From the NCBI GenBank assembly GCA_023250205.1, contig JAHFBE010000023.1, positions 1 through 34,682 on the forward strand: a stretch of 34,682 bases of DNA, read 5' to 3'. Shown one piece after another: positions 24,445-33,281 of the stretch; position 1 is the first letter of the stretch; every line of letters begins with the position of its first letter. The notes under the pieces are model-generated. The model searched no databases. It was given only the letters and a program-made list of their open reading frames with translations, and was not told the origin of the DNA. This DNA is from Candidatus Melainabacteria bacterium (GTDB taxonomy: Bacteria > Cyanobacteriota > Vampirovibrionia > 2-02-FULL-35-15). The position numbers were made by a program, and so were the translations under genes.

Positions 24445-24915
24445 ATGCCAAGAAAAGGTAGAGCAGTAAGAAGAAAAATAGAAGCTGATACAAAGTTTAA
24501 AAGTACAAGCATACAGCGTTTCATAAATCGTATTATGGAAAAAGGTAAGAAGTCAACAGCACAAAGAATTGTCTATGGAGCTTTCGACGTTATTAAAGAA
24601 AAGACAAATCAAGATCCATCAACAATATTTAAAAAAGCTATTAAAAACGTTAGTCCTCTTGTAAAAGTAAAAGCACGAAGAATCGGTGGAAGTACTTATC
24701 AAGTTCCTATTGAAGTAGGTCAATTTGAAGGAGAATCACTTGGTTCAAGATGGTTAATTATGGCTGCAAGAAATCGCTCTGGAAGAACAATGATTGACAA
24801 ATTATCAGCAGAGATTCTTGATGCTTCAAATGGACAAGGTACAGCAGTAAAGAAGAGAGAAGATACTCACAAAATGGCTGAAGCCAATAAAGCATTTGCT
24901 CATTACAGATATTAA
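24445..24915 (+). CDS. rpsG: 30S ribosomal protein S7
   Basis: S7 nucleates assembly of the 30S head. The 156-residue product has MPRKGRAVRR, SIQRFINRIMEKGKKSTAQ, VKARRIGGSTYQVPIEV and RKREDTHKMAEANKAFAHYR-type C-terminal residues (here KKREDTHKMAEANKAF), all standard. In most bacteria fusA and tuf follow; here an unrelated gene on the opposite strand ends 25 bases later, so the str operon is cut short. Confidence 0.97.
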   Translation: MPRKGRAVRRKIEADTKFKSTSIQRFINRIMEKGKKSTAQRIVYGAFDVIKEKTNQDPSTIFKKAIKNVSPLVKVKARRIGGSTYQVPIEVGQFEGESLGSRWLIMAARNRSGRTMIDKLSAEILDASNGQGTAVKKREDTHKMAEANKAFAHYRY

Positions 24916-24940
24916 ATTATTTTTTAATTACTTACCTTCA

Positions 24941-26164
24941 TTAAGCTTTGCTTGGAATTAAGTTTGTTAGTTGTTTATCTGGGACAGAATCAGATCCAGA
25001 AGACAATGGGTTAGCTGTATCTTGTTCAATTGCCTGTATTTGTTCTTGCTCCTGAGAGGCTTCTTCAGGCTTTGTTACTAAATCTTCAAACTCAACAACA
25101 ATATTTCCTTCTTTATTTAAATAGTAGTTTGGGGATAAAGCTCCAAGAGACCGATAAAAAGGTTTTATAACACTGTTTCTAAAGCCACTTGCCCCCTTAC
25201 CACCTTTATCATCTTCAGAACCAAGTAAAAATCTAGTCATCAAATTAAACGGTGGTAAGAGTTTAAACTCATCATCATCATCATCTTTTTTTCCAAATAA
25301 TGTTCTAGGATCATTAATAAACTCCATTAGCTCAAACATCTTAGGTGTTTGTAATTTTTCGGGAATAAAATATATTTTTTCTCCTCTCTTAAAACGAGCA
25401 ACATATGTATCCAACCCATCCTTAATTGCCTGATATGGCATAAAAAGATCAAGAATAAACTTAGCTGGTCCAAAGTCCATTACCCATGGAATTACTGTAG
25501 CAATACTACATTCAATGGTACATCTTCTATCTTGTTTAGCACTTATTATCGTATCTCGATATTCACTCGTACTACCCTCAGCATCTTTGTTTTTCCTGTT
25601 ATTGCAAACCATGGACAGAAGACTTTTTTCTATTGCCCCTGTTACCATAAAGAAAGTATTTAAAAGATATGAGGAAGATAATCCTATTTTTTCAATTAAA
25701 GATATATCACTATAATCATTTTCTTTATGAGTAAAAAGCCTTTCCTTTAAAAAACCACCTAATCCTAAAAGACCTGCTACAACTTGAATAGATGCCAAAA
25801 GCTCCTCTTTAATAGGTTTATCAATTTTCTTTGATTCTGATATTGCTACATTTACAAATTCGCCTATACTTGTCCCCCAGTTTACAAGCGTAGCTGGTCC
25901 TTTAAAACACCACCATAAAAGTCCACCTGCTACAACTTCACAAGTCGCCCCTGCAGTACCTGGACTCCTCAGCAAATTAGGAACAACTCCCTTTATTTGA
26001 GGCTTACTAAAAAATGCATTCATCCCTCTAAAATAATCATCACCAATCAATGCAGATTTTTCATGTGGATTATTTAGATCCTTTGAAAAATTTAATTTTG
26101 AATCTTCAACGGCCAAACCAGCGGTTGAATAAACAGATCTAGAAATTACTAAAAATTGAAACAT
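24941..26164 (-). CDS. Unrecognised 407-residue protein, probably membrane-associated
   Basis: No known family is recognised. The N-terminus (MFQFLVISRSVYSTAGLA) could be a weak signal or membrane anchor. Hydrophobic segments include ATCEVVAGGLLWWCFKGPAT (residues ~73-92), LASIQVVAGLLGLGGFL and SYLLNTFFMVTGAIEKS. A central part holds four cysteines. A KKDDDDDEFK run (encoded by a TCA/ATC repeat) lies near residue 295, and the last ~55 residues are a low-complexity Glu/Gln/Ser tail. It shares a general look (glycine-rich hydrophobic segments, charged tail) with the split gene at 19681-21050, but I cannot show homology by eye. A long inverted repeat lies just before its ATG. Confidence 0.65.
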   Translation of the reverse strand: MFQFLVISRSVYSTAGLAVEDSKLNFSKDLNNPHEKSALIGDDYFRGMNAFFSKPQIKGVVPNLLRSPGTAGATCEVVAGGLLWWCFKGPATLVNWGTSIGEFVNVAISESKKIDKPIKEELLASIQVVAGLLGLGGFLKERLFTHKENDYSDISLIEKIGLSSSYLLNTFFMVTGAIEKSLLSMVCNNRKNKDAEGSTSEYRDTIISAKQDRRCTIECSIATVIPWVMDFGPAKFILDLFMPYQAIKDGLDTYVARFKRGEKIYFIPEKLQTPKMFELMEFINDPRTLFGKKDDDDDEFKLLPPFNLMTRFLLGSEDDKGGKGASGFRNSVIKPFYRSLGALSPNYYLNKEGNIVVEFEDLVTKPEEASQEQEQIQAIEQDTANPLSSGSDSVPDKQLTNLIPSKA

Positions 26165-26167
26165 TTT

Positions 26168-26218
26168 TTGTGAGAATAATTATCAACTAACCATTATTAA
26201 TGATAAAGATTCTCACAA
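26168..26218 (-). promoter_or_regulatory. Long interrupted inverted repeat before the 407-residue gene
   Basis: TTGTGAGAAT (26168-26177) and ATTCTCACAA (26209-26218) are exact complements; inside them TTATCA (26180-26185) and TGATAA (26201-26206) also pair, separated by two unpaired bases on each side. The structure starts four bases ahead of the ATG (26164, minus strand), so it could be an operator or an mRNA hairpin controlling translation. Confidence 0.6.
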
Positions 26219-26346
26219 GAGCGCTCTATTGCAAAAACTTCTCAAAAAGTTACATTTAGAGGTTCTCGTCATAACACTATTGTTTTGAAGTGGAGAGGTC
26301 TAGTCTTTTTGATAAAAGTAAATCGTAATTTATCTCATGAATACAT

Positions 26347-26355
26347 TGCTAAAAT
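26347..26355 (+). promoter_or_regulatory. Extended -10 promoter candidate for gcvPB
   Basis: TGCTAAAAT, the same motif as before dnaE and rplU, with a start expected near 26362 and an 18-base leader. A 6-bp hairpin (AATAGG 26353-26358, CCTATT 26366-26371) overlaps the start. Confidence 0.5.
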
Positions 26356-26379
26356 AGGCACCTAACCTATTTAAGAAAT

Positions 26380-27831
26380 ATGACTAAATTATTATTAGAA
26401 AAATCAAAGCCTGGCAGAGTTTGTTCAAACTTACCTGTTGAAGAAACTCAAGATTCATCCAGTTTTATCCCGAAAGATTTTTTAAGAACAGACTCTTTAG
26501 AATTACCAGAAATATCAGAAGTAGAATTAATCAGACATTTTTCAGAACTAGCAAAAAAGAACTTTTCAATTGATTCTGGATTTTATCCCCTTGGTTCTTG
26601 CACCATGAAATATAATCCAAAGATTAACGAACAAGTCGCTAGAATTGAAAGATTAAATACAATTCACCCCAAACAACCAGAAGAGCAAGTTCAAGGAGCC
26701 TTAGAGGTTATGCATGTTTTGGGTGAATATTTAAAAGAAATTACTGGTTTTAAAGCTATCACTCTCCAACCAGCTGCCGGAGCTCATGGTGAACTTACAG
26801 GGCTTTTAATGATTAAAAAATATTTTGAAAACATTGGAGACAAAAAAAGAAATAAAGTCTTAGTTCCTGACACTGCACATGGTACAAATCCAGCTACAGC
26901 AGGTATGTGTGGCTATAAAGTAGTGGAATTAAAATCAAACAGCAGAGGACAAGTAGAGGTAGAGTCACTAAAAAATAACCTTGACGATTCTGTAGCAGCA
27001 ATAATGATGACAAATCCAAACACACTTGGGATTTTTGAAGAAAATATCTTAGAAATCAGCAAGCTAGCACACAGTACTGGTGCACTTCTTTATTATGATG
27101 GTGCAAATTTAAATGCAATTATGGGAATAGTCAAACCTGGAGATATGGGTTTTGATGTTTGCCACTTAAACTTACATAAGACATTCTCAACACCACATGG
27201 AGGTGGAGGTCCAGGAGCAGGAGTTGTTTGCTGTAATGAAAAGCTTGAGCCATATCTCCCAACACCCATCTTAAGCAAAGATTCCAATGGGAAATACTTC
27301 TGGGACTACAATAAAAAAGATTCAATTGGAAAGATTAAAGGTTATTATGGAAATTTTGGCATGTTTGTAAGAGCCCTAGCTTACATCTGGGCAAATGGAA
27401 AAGAAGGATTAACTCAGGTAAGTCAGGATGCAGTATTAAATGCAAATTACTTAAAAGAAAAACTTAAACAATTTTATGATCTTCCTTATGACTTAGAATG
27501 CATGCATGAATTTGTTTTGTCAGGAAAAAGACAAAAAAAGAATGGTGTTAGCACTTTAAACATTGCAAAAAGACTTTTGGATTATGGAGTACACGCACCA
27601 ACTATTTATTTCCCACTTGTTGTACCAGAAGCAATCATGATAGAGCCCACTGAAACAGAAACAAAGGAAATACTTGATGAATTTGTTGAAATTATGAAAA
27701 AAGTTGCAGAAGAAGCAAGCTCTAATCCAGAACTAGTAATCGGAGCACCTTATAATACCCCCGTGAGAAGAGTTGACGAAGCTACAGCAGCCAGAAACTT
27801 AAATCTTTGCTGGAATTCAGGCTGTAAATAA
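26380..27831 (+). CDS. gcvPB: Glycine dehydrogenase (decarboxylating) subunit 2
   Basis: The C-terminal half of the two-subunit P-protein of the glycine cleavage system; it binds PLP and, with GcvPA, decarboxylates glycine and passes the aminomethyl group to GcvH. The 483-residue product has FYPLGSCTMKYNPKINE, LQPAAGAHGELTG, DTAHGTNPATAGMCGYK and the PLP lysine K267 in HLNLHKTFSTPHGGGGPGAG. Length is typical. gcvPA, gcvT and gcvH are not in the window, so the system is dispersed or they lie outside. DUF2905 follows after nine bases and appears cotranscribed. Confidence 0.95.
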   Translation: MTKLLLEKSKPGRVCSNLPVEETQDSSSFIPKDFLRTDSLELPEISEVELIRHFSELAKKNFSIDSGFYPLGSCTMKYNPKINEQVARIERLNTIHPKQPEEQVQGALEVMHVLGEYLKEITGFKAITLQPAAGAHGELTGLLMIKKYFENIGDKKRNKVLVPDTAHGTNPATAGMCGYKVVELKSNSRGQVEVESLKNNLDDSVAAIMMTNPNTLGIFEENILEISKLAHSTGALLYYDGANLNAIMGIVKPGDMGFDVCHLNLHKTFSTPHGGGGPGAGVVCCNEKLEPYLPTPILSKDSNGKYFWDYNKKDSIGKIKGYYGNFGMFVRALAYIWANGKEGLTQVSQDAVLNANYLKEKLKQFYDLPYDLECMHEFVLSGKRQKKNGVSTLNIAKRLLDYGVHAPTIYFPLVVPEAIMIEPTETETKEILDEFVEIMKKVAEEASSNPELVIGAPYNTPVRRVDEATAARNLNLCWNSGCK

Positions 27832-27840
27832 TTTTCATTT

Positions 27841-28065
27841 ATGGATCTTACATCAATTGCAAAATATTTAATTTTCTTTGGTGTTGTATTAGTACTGCTT
27901 GGTACCATTTTTTACTTTTTTGGCAAACTTGGTATTGGACTAGGAAAATTACCAGGAGACATAATTATTCAAAAAGAGAATTTTGCTTTTTATTTCCCAA
28001 TTGCCACTTCAATAATTGTAAGCATTGCTTTAACAATAATAATAAGTTTAATTTCAAAAAGATGA
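27841..28065 (+). CDS. DUF2905 family small membrane protein
   Basis: The 74-residue product has two membrane helices (about 7-27, YLIFFGVVLVLLGTIFYFFG, and 51-70) separated by the family signature LGKLPGDIIIQKENFAFYFP. The function of DUF2905 proteins is unknown; they are common as small genes near housekeeping loci. Its stop overlaps the next start by four bases (ATGA), coupling it to the SpoIID-like gene. Confidence 0.88.
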   Translation: MDLTSIAKYLIFFGVVLVLLGTIFYFFGKLGIGLGKLPGDIIIQKENFAFYFPIATSIIVSIALTIIISLISKR

Positions 28066-29225
28066 AATCATTTAATTCACATCACTTGCTCTTTTTAATA
28101 GCTTTTAGCAGCCTGATGTTAATGTTTCCAACTCAAGGATACTGCAAAGACATAAAGATTGGTCTAGTAACTACTACTGGCTCAGTTTTTATAGGTTCAA
28201 ATCAAGATGGCATATTAATAAATTCATTTACCAATAATGTAATTAGCAAAATTAAGAAACAAGATCCTTATAAAATTGAAAATGTTAATGGTCTCATAAA
28301 AATTATAGACAAATCAAAAACTCCAATTGGAGTCTATAGAGGTCCAATAAAACTCATACCTGAAAAGAATGGATTTGTATGTTGCAATAATCACTGGTAT
28401 AGAGGAGAGTTATTACTTTTAACTAATGGCAGTAAAAACAATCTCACTATCGTGAATAATGTAGATCTTGAAGATTATTTACTCAGCGTAGTACCATCAG
28501 AGATTCCAAGCAGCTGGAATAAAGAAGCTCTTAAAGCTCAGGCTATTGCAGCAAGATCTTACTCTCTGGGATATCTTGGGAGAAGAATGGAAAAAGGATA
28601 CGATCTTGAATGCACTGTTGAAGATCAAGTATATCTTGGAATAACTTCTGAAAAAAGCTCAACAACAGAGGCAGTACAAACTACAAAAGGAATAATATTA
28701 CTTGATAATAACAACAAGCCACTAATAGCCCTATATCATTCCAGTGGAGGTGGATACACCGATGGAATAGAAAGTCTTTGGGATAAAAAGCCATCAAATC
28801 ATATTGAAAAGCATATTAAACCAAAACCTGATTATGATGACGGCTCTCCGCATTTTAAATGGTTTAGAGATTACAATATTTCAGATTTAAATAGTTCGCT
28901 TATGAGTCTCAACATTGGAGACATTGCAAAAATACAACCAATGTCACGAAGCCCTGGGAACCGCATCATGTGGATAAAAATCATAGGAACCAAAGGAGAA
29001 TCTCTTATAAGGGGAGAAGAATTTAGAAGAATACTAAAACTTCCAAGCTCAAAATTTAATATTACGGTGGATAAAAAAACAGTGAAATTTGCTGGAAGGG
29101 GTTACGGTCATGGACTAGGAATGTCACAATGGGGAGCAAAAGCTTTAGCAGAACACGGATTTAATTATGAGCAAATCCTTGCACATTATTACACCGAAAT
29201 AAAACTGACAAAAATAGAAGATTGA
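28062..29225 (+). CDS. SpoIID/LytB domain protein (peptidoglycan-acting)
   Basis: SpoIID proteins are lytic transglycosylases, and LytB-type relatives enhance amidases; both act on peptidoglycan outside the inner membrane. The 387-residue product has an N-terminal hydrophobic signal (LLFLIAFSSLMLMFPTQGYC), the core NVDLEDYLLSVVPSEIPSSW with the candidate catalytic Glu, KAQAIAARSYS, YHSSGGGYT and the C-terminal GRGYGHGLGMSQWGAKALAE. In non-spore-formers, including Cyanobacteria, this family is common and probably works in wall remodelling. Its position just ahead of the division cluster fits. Confidence 0.9.
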   Translation: MKSFNSHHLLFLIAFSSLMLMFPTQGYCKDIKIGLVTTTGSVFIGSNQDGILINSFTNNVISKIKKQDPYKIENVNGLIKIIDKSKTPIGVYRGPIKLIPEKNGFVCCNNHWYRGELLLLTNGSKNNLTIVNNVDLEDYLLSVVPSEIPSSWNKEALKAQAIAARSYSLGYLGRRMEKGYDLECTVEDQVYLGITSEKSSTTEAVQTTKGIILLDNNNKPLIALYHSSGGGYTDGIESLWDKKPSNHIEKHIKPKPDYDDGSPHFKWFRDYNISDLNSSLMSLNIGDIAKIQPMSRSPGNRIMWIKIIGTKGESLIRGEEFRRILKLPSSKFNITVDKKTVKFAGRGYGHGLGMSQWGAKALAEHGFNYEQILAHYYTEIKLTKIED

Positions 29226-29234
29226 GGATTTATA

Positions 29235-30173
29235 ATGATTGATATGACTAAAACAAAAAATAATAATTTAATTAGCCTTGCAGATATTTCAAGCAACACA
29301 TTAAAGCAAATACTGGATTTAACTGAAAAGTTAAAAGCTAAGCCTTTTGCAAAATCATCTTTTTTAAAAAACAAAAGTATCGCATTAATCTTTGCTAAAC
29401 CCAGTCTCAGAACAAGAGTAAGTTTTGAAGTTGGGATAAATCAATTTGGTGGTAAGCCAATTACTATTAAAATGGATGAAATAAGTGTTGGAATTAGAGA
29501 AAATGTTGAAGATATCGGCAATGTTTTAAGTAAATACGTTAGTGCAATAGTAATTAGAACATTTGAGCAAAAACAAATTGAAGAACTTAGTAAGTTTTCC
29601 AGCGTTCCAGTAGTAAATGCTCTAAGCAATGATGAACATCCGTGTCAAATAATCTCAGATCTTTTTACGATAAAAGAGTTTTTTAAAACCTTACCTGGAT
29701 TAAAGCTTGCCTATATTGGAGATGGAAATAATGTAGCTAACAGTCTTATTTTAGGATGCGCTCTTGCAAATATGGATATATCAATTGCTTCTCCCAAGAA
29801 TTATTTACCAAGCAAACATTACGTAGAAATTGCAAAAAAAATAAACCCAAAAGTCAAAGTAGAGTTTACTTCAAACCCAAAACTTGCAGCTAAAAATGCC
29901 AGTGTACTGTACACAGATGTCTGGACTAGCATGGGACAGGAAAAGGAATTCAAGAAAAGAATTAAAATTTTTAAACCTTATCAAATAAATGATGAGCTTT
30001 TATCTTATGCAAACAAAAAAGCAATAGTCTTGCACTGTTTACCAGCTCACAAGGGACAAGAAATTTCAGCTAAAGTCTTTGATAGGTTTTCAGAGGCAAT
30101 CTACCAACAAGCTGAAAATCGCCTGCATGCACAAAAGGCAATACTAATGAAACTTATTGGTACCCATGCATAA
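29235..30173 (+). CDS. argF: Ornithine carbamoyltransferase
   Basis: Converts ornithine and carbamoyl phosphate to citrulline in arginine synthesis. The 312-residue product has the carbamoyl-phosphate site KPSLRTRVSFEVG (S57-R61; Leu58 where most have Thr), HPCQ (135-138), DVWTSMGQE and the ornithine/catalytic loop HCLPAHKG (267-274, Cys268). HCLPAHKG and the SMG loop favour ornithine over acetyl- or succinylornithine as substrate. GAGG lies seven bases before the ATG. It is placed in an unrelated run of envelope genes and overlaps rsmH by eight bases. Confidence 0.92.
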   Translation: MIDMTKTKNNNLISLADISSNTLKQILDLTEKLKAKPFAKSSFLKNKSIALIFAKPSLRTRVSFEVGINQFGGKPITIKMDEISVGIRENVEDIGNVLSKYVSAIVIRTFEQKQIEELSKFSSVPVVNALSNDEHPCQIISDLFTIKEFFKTLPGLKLAYIGDGNNVANSLILGCALANMDISIASPKNYLPSKHYVEIAKKINPKVKVEFTSNPKLAAKNASVLYTDVWTSMGQEKEFKKRIKIFKPYQINDELLSYANKKAIVLHCLPAHKGQEISAKVFDRFSEAIYQQAENRLHAQKAILMKLIGTHA

Positions 30174-31071
30174 ACCAGTTCTATTAAATGAAACCCTTGA
30201 TTTACTAAATGTAACTCCTGGAAAAGTCTATGTTGACTGTACCTTAGGATTAGGTGGACATAGTCTTGAAATATTAAAAAGGCTAGATGGTAATGGTAAA
30301 TTAATTGGAATTGAACAAGATGAAACTATTTTAGAACAAGCAAGAAACAAGCTAAGTAAATATGAGAATTGTTATCTTTTTCGAGCTAACTTCTTAGAGC
30401 TTCCAGAAATTTTAAAAAGCTTAAAAATAGAAAAAATTACTGGTGGTGTGCTTCTTGATTTAGGTGTCAACTCTCTTCATTTTGATACTGCTGAAAGAGG
30501 ATTTAGCTTTAAAGCTAAAGGGCCACTGGACATGAGAATGGACAATCGACAGGAATTAACCGCCTATAAAATAATAAACAATTATAAAGAACACGAATTA
30601 GCTGACATTATATACAAATTTGGAGAAGATAGGAATTCAAGAAAGATTGCAAAATCTATTATCCATAACAGGGCAAAAGGTCCTATTGAAACGACAGAAG
30701 AGCTAGCCAATATTATATTTAGTTGCTATCATCACATTACAAACAGAAGCCATTTTAAGATCCACCCAGCGACTAAAACCTTTCAGGCTTTAAGGATTGA
30801 GGTTAACAAAGAGTTAGAAAATATTGAGGAATTTTTTTGTTTTATTCCGGAACTACTTTTACCCCCCAGCCGACTAACTGTTATATCTTTTCATTCCTTA
30901 GAGGATAGAATTGCAAAAAACTTTCTAAAAAATAATAGAGAGTTTAGGCCAATAACAAAAAAACCTGTAATCCCCTCTTCTGAAGAAATAAAAAGCAATC
31001 CAAGAGCAAGAAGTGCAAAGTTAAGAGCTGCAGAAAAAATAAAAAATGAATCCCTATTCAAGAACAATTAA
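30166..31071 (+). CDS. rsmH: 16S rRNA (cytosine-1402-N4) methyltransferase RsmH
   Basis: RsmH (MraW) methylates C1402 of 16S rRNA near the P site and heads division clusters. The 301-residue product starts MHKPVLLNETLDLLN, then has the SAM motif DCTLGLGGHS, LDLGVNSLHFDTAERGFSF, PLDMRMD and the C-terminal SFHSLEDRIAKNF. The ATG at 30166 fits the family start; a TTG nine bases upstream would add three residues. It overlaps argF by eight bases and the FtsL-like gene by 26. mraZ, usually before it, is absent. Confidence 0.95.
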   Translation: MHKPVLLNETLDLLNVTPGKVYVDCTLGLGGHSLEILKRLDGNGKLIGIEQDETILEQARNKLSKYENCYLFRANFLELPEILKSLKIEKITGGVLLDLGVNSLHFDTAERGFSFKAKGPLDMRMDNRQELTAYKIINNYKEHELADIIYKFGEDRNSRKIAKSIIHNRAKGPIETTEELANIIFSCYHHITNRSHFKIHPATKTFQALRIEVNKELENIEEFFCFIPELLLPPSRLTVISFHSLEDRIAKNFLKNNREFRPITKKPVIPSSEEIKSNPRARSAKLRAAEKIKNESLFKNN

Positions 31072-31537
31072 CAACAAATTTGTTACAAGGAACCAGGCGC
31101 TAAGTTCTCTTGTAATTAATACTCCATATAAAGTTGACTCTTACACAACATCTCCAAGAATTGCAAAGCTTCTCACCTTCCCATTTGGACTAAGAATTGA
31201 CTCATATTCACTAATGAAGTTAGTTTTCAAAGGGATGCTCTCTTCATCAGTAGTAATGCTCATATCCAGTTTATGTTTAATTAGTGTTTATTTACCTATT
31301 CAAAATCAAAACAATCAACTCTATAGTGCAACAAAATCACTAACCAATCAAAATTTAGGACTTTTGTCAGACCTTAATGAAACAACTACTTATAACAAAC
31401 TGTTTTCCGGTGCTCATTCATTAGCTCTTAAAGATACTGAAGAAGTAATTCATATAAGAAAAAAACAGACGGAATACAAGACAAATAAATCATTTACATT
31501 CAAGAAATATCCAACAATTGAAGTTTCCGGGTTTTAA
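31046..31537 (+). CDS. FtsL-like bitopic division protein (by position)
   Basis: The 163-residue product has a ~60-residue basic, Ser/Thr-rich cytoplasmic part, one transmembrane helix at about 63-84 (GMLSSSVVMLISSLCLISVY) and a short heptad-like stretch (residues 87-112) outside. It lies exactly where ftsL belongs, between rsmH and ftsI, and overlaps rsmH. FtsL proteins are too diverged for recognition by sequence; topology and context are the basis. The N-terminal part is longer than in typical FtsL. The C-terminal ~50 residues are charged and match nothing known to me. Confidence 0.65.
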   Translation: MNPYSRTINNKFVTRNQALSSLVINTPYKVDSYTTSPRIAKLLTFPFGLRIDSYSLMKLVFKGMLSSSVVMLISSLCLISVYLPIQNQNNQLYSATKSLTNQNLGLLSDLNETTTYNKLFSGAHSLALKDTEEVIHIRKKQTEYKTNKSFTFKKYPTIEVSGF

Positions 31538-31583
31538 AAAGTACAGAACTTCCATTGCTTCCCTATTTATTAACTTCCTGTCT

Positions 31584-31589
31584 TATAAT
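31584..31589 (+). promoter_or_regulatory. -10 box candidate for ftsI
   Basis: TATAAT ends 12 bases before the ftsI ATG, predicting a leader of about six bases. No -35 box or Shine-Dalgarno is seen; this could be an internal promoter giving a near-leaderless transcript. Confidence 0.4.
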
Positions 31590-31601
31590 CATGTTTTATA
31601 A

Positions 31602-33281
31602 ATGAAGCTAACTCATAAACAAAGATTATTTATTCTGCAGTCCGTTTTAATTCTTATATTTATTCTAATCTGGATACAACTATTTAATTTACAGATCCTG
31701 AAATCACAAGGATTAATTACAGAAGCAAGAAAACAATTTTATCAACGACAAATAAGTTTAAGAGGAGACATAAGAGACAGAAATGGGGAATTGCTTGCCT
31801 TAGATATTATTACCTATGATTTATATAACAATGTAAAAGATTTAGAAAAGATTCCACAAGATAAAATCACTAGCCTTGCAAATATTGTAAGAGTTACCCC
31901 GGAAGAACTAATAAAAAAACTAAGTCAAAGGAGAAACACTAAGATATTTTCAGGCATCGCAGAAACTCAAATACGAGATATTAAGAAAAATTATTTAAGT
32001 ATTGTTTATCCTGTAACACAGCCTATTAGAACTTATCCTCATAAAAGAATGGCTGCACATCTTATTGGATATGTAAACCAGGACAGAAAAGGACAATATG
32101 GAGTTGAATCTTCCCACAATGATTTAATAACAAAAATAACTGAATACACTAACATGGCTCAGCTTTACCCAAAAGGTACTGATATTGCTTTGACAATAGA
32201 TTCATTTTTACAGGAGTATGCAGAAGAGGAGCTTACAAAAGCAGCAGTACAAGCAATGGCTTCAAGAGGCGCAATTATTGCTCTGTCACCAAAGACTGGA
32301 GAAGTTTACGCCTGGTCAGTATATCCTGGGTTTGACCCAAATCTTTTTTACAAAGAAAAGTCAATTAAAAACTGGTCAATAACTGACATTTATGAAGCTG
32401 GTTCAACATTTAAAGTTATAACTGTATCAAGTGCTCTTGAAAATATGACAATTGAAAGTACCTCTACATTTTTTGACCCCGGATTTTATAAAGTGGGCAA
32501 GCGTACAATTAAAAACCATAATAAAACAAAGCCTCAGAATATAACATTACTCGAACTATTCAAACAATCCAGCAACGTTGCAAGTGCTCAAGTTGGCTTA
32601 ACAATGAAACCTGAACAATTTTATAATTCAATAAAAAAATTCATGATCGGAAGGAAAACAAATATTGATTTACCAGGAGAATCCTATGGACTTTTATTAG
32701 ATTATAAGAAATGGAGATCCATTGACTCTGCCACTACAGCCTTTGGTCAAGGAGCAGTATCAGTAACTCCAATACAACTTGCCTGTGCAATAGGTTCTGT
32801 TGCAAATCATGGAATTTGGCTACAACCACATGTTTTAAAAGGAATTTGGGATCCGACTTATATGTTGATAGGCGAAACACCAAGGAATATAATTAGCGAG
32901 CAAGTAATCTCCCCAGAAACAGCAGACTTAGTTTCCGGACTACTTAGACAAAGTGTAAAAGAGAACGTAGAAGCCATGTCATATATTGCAGGTAATGTCC
33001 CAGGATATGAGGTAGCAGGTAAAACCGGTACTGCACAAAAAATAAGACCCGATGGAAAAGGATATTGGGGAGGACATACTGTAGCTTCGTTTATCGGATA
33101 TTTACCAGCTAAAGATCCTAAGGTTCTTATACTTGTTGTTATCGATGATCCAAAAACCGGAGGTGGCTGGGGAAATACAGTCTGTGGTCCAGTATTTAAC
33201 AATGTTGCAAAAGTTGCTGCCAAAAGACTCTTAAAAACGCATAATAATAAAGAGGAGCTAGTTAAAGAAAACAATGAGTAG
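31602..33281 (+). CDS. ftsI: Penicillin-binding protein FtsI (division transpeptidase)
   Basis: FtsI (PBP3, class B) crosslinks septal peptidoglycan. The 559-residue product has an N-terminal membrane helix (about 9-27), the dimerisation-domain motif RGDIRDRNGELLA (54-66), and the transpeptidase motifs S268-T-F-K271 (AGSTFK), S323-S-N325 (KQSSN) and K474-T-G (GKTGTAQ). GQGAVSVTPIQ is also typical. Length is usual, with no PASTA domain. murQ starts inside its last codons (8-base overlap). Confidence 0.94.
   Translation: MKLTHKQRLFILQSVLILIFILIWIQLFNLQILKSQGLITEARKQFYQRQISLRGDIRDRNGELLALDIITYDLYNNVKDLEKIPQDKITSLANIVRVTPEELIKKLSQRRNTKIFSGIAETQIRDIKKNYLSIVYPVTQPIRTYPHKRMAAHLIGYVNQDRKGQYGVESSHNDLITKITEYTNMAQLYPKGTDIALTIDSFLQEYAEEELTKAAVQAMASRGAIIALSPKTGEVYAWSVYPGFDPNLFYKEKSIKNWSITDIYEAGSTFKVITVSSALENMTIESTSTFFDPGFYKVGKRTIKNHNKTKPQNITLLELFKQSSNVASAQVGLTMKPEQFYNSIKKFMIGRKTNIDLPGESYGLLLDYKKWRSIDSATTAFGQGAVSVTPIQLACAIGSVANHGIWLQPHVLKGIWDPTYMLIGETPRNIISEQVISPETADLVSGLLRQSVKENVEAMSYIAGNVPGYEVAGKTGTAQKIRPDGKGYWGGHTVASFIGYLPAKDPKVLILVVIDDPKTGGGWGNTVCGPVFNNVAKVAAKRLLKTHNNKEELVKENNE

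Noticed and set aside
25267-25283. Trinucleotide TCA/ATC microsatellite
   Set aside because: It simply encodes the five-Asp run of the 407-residue protein in frame; length variation would not shift the frame, so phase variation is unlikely.
26219-26379. Possible glycine riboswitch before gcvPB
   Set aside because: The leader implied by the -10 motif is only ~18 bases, and no tandem aptamer core is visible upstream.
27093-27325. Minus-strand open frames inside gcvPB
   Set aside because: These are mirror frames of a strongly conserved coding sequence with no ribosome site or family signature.
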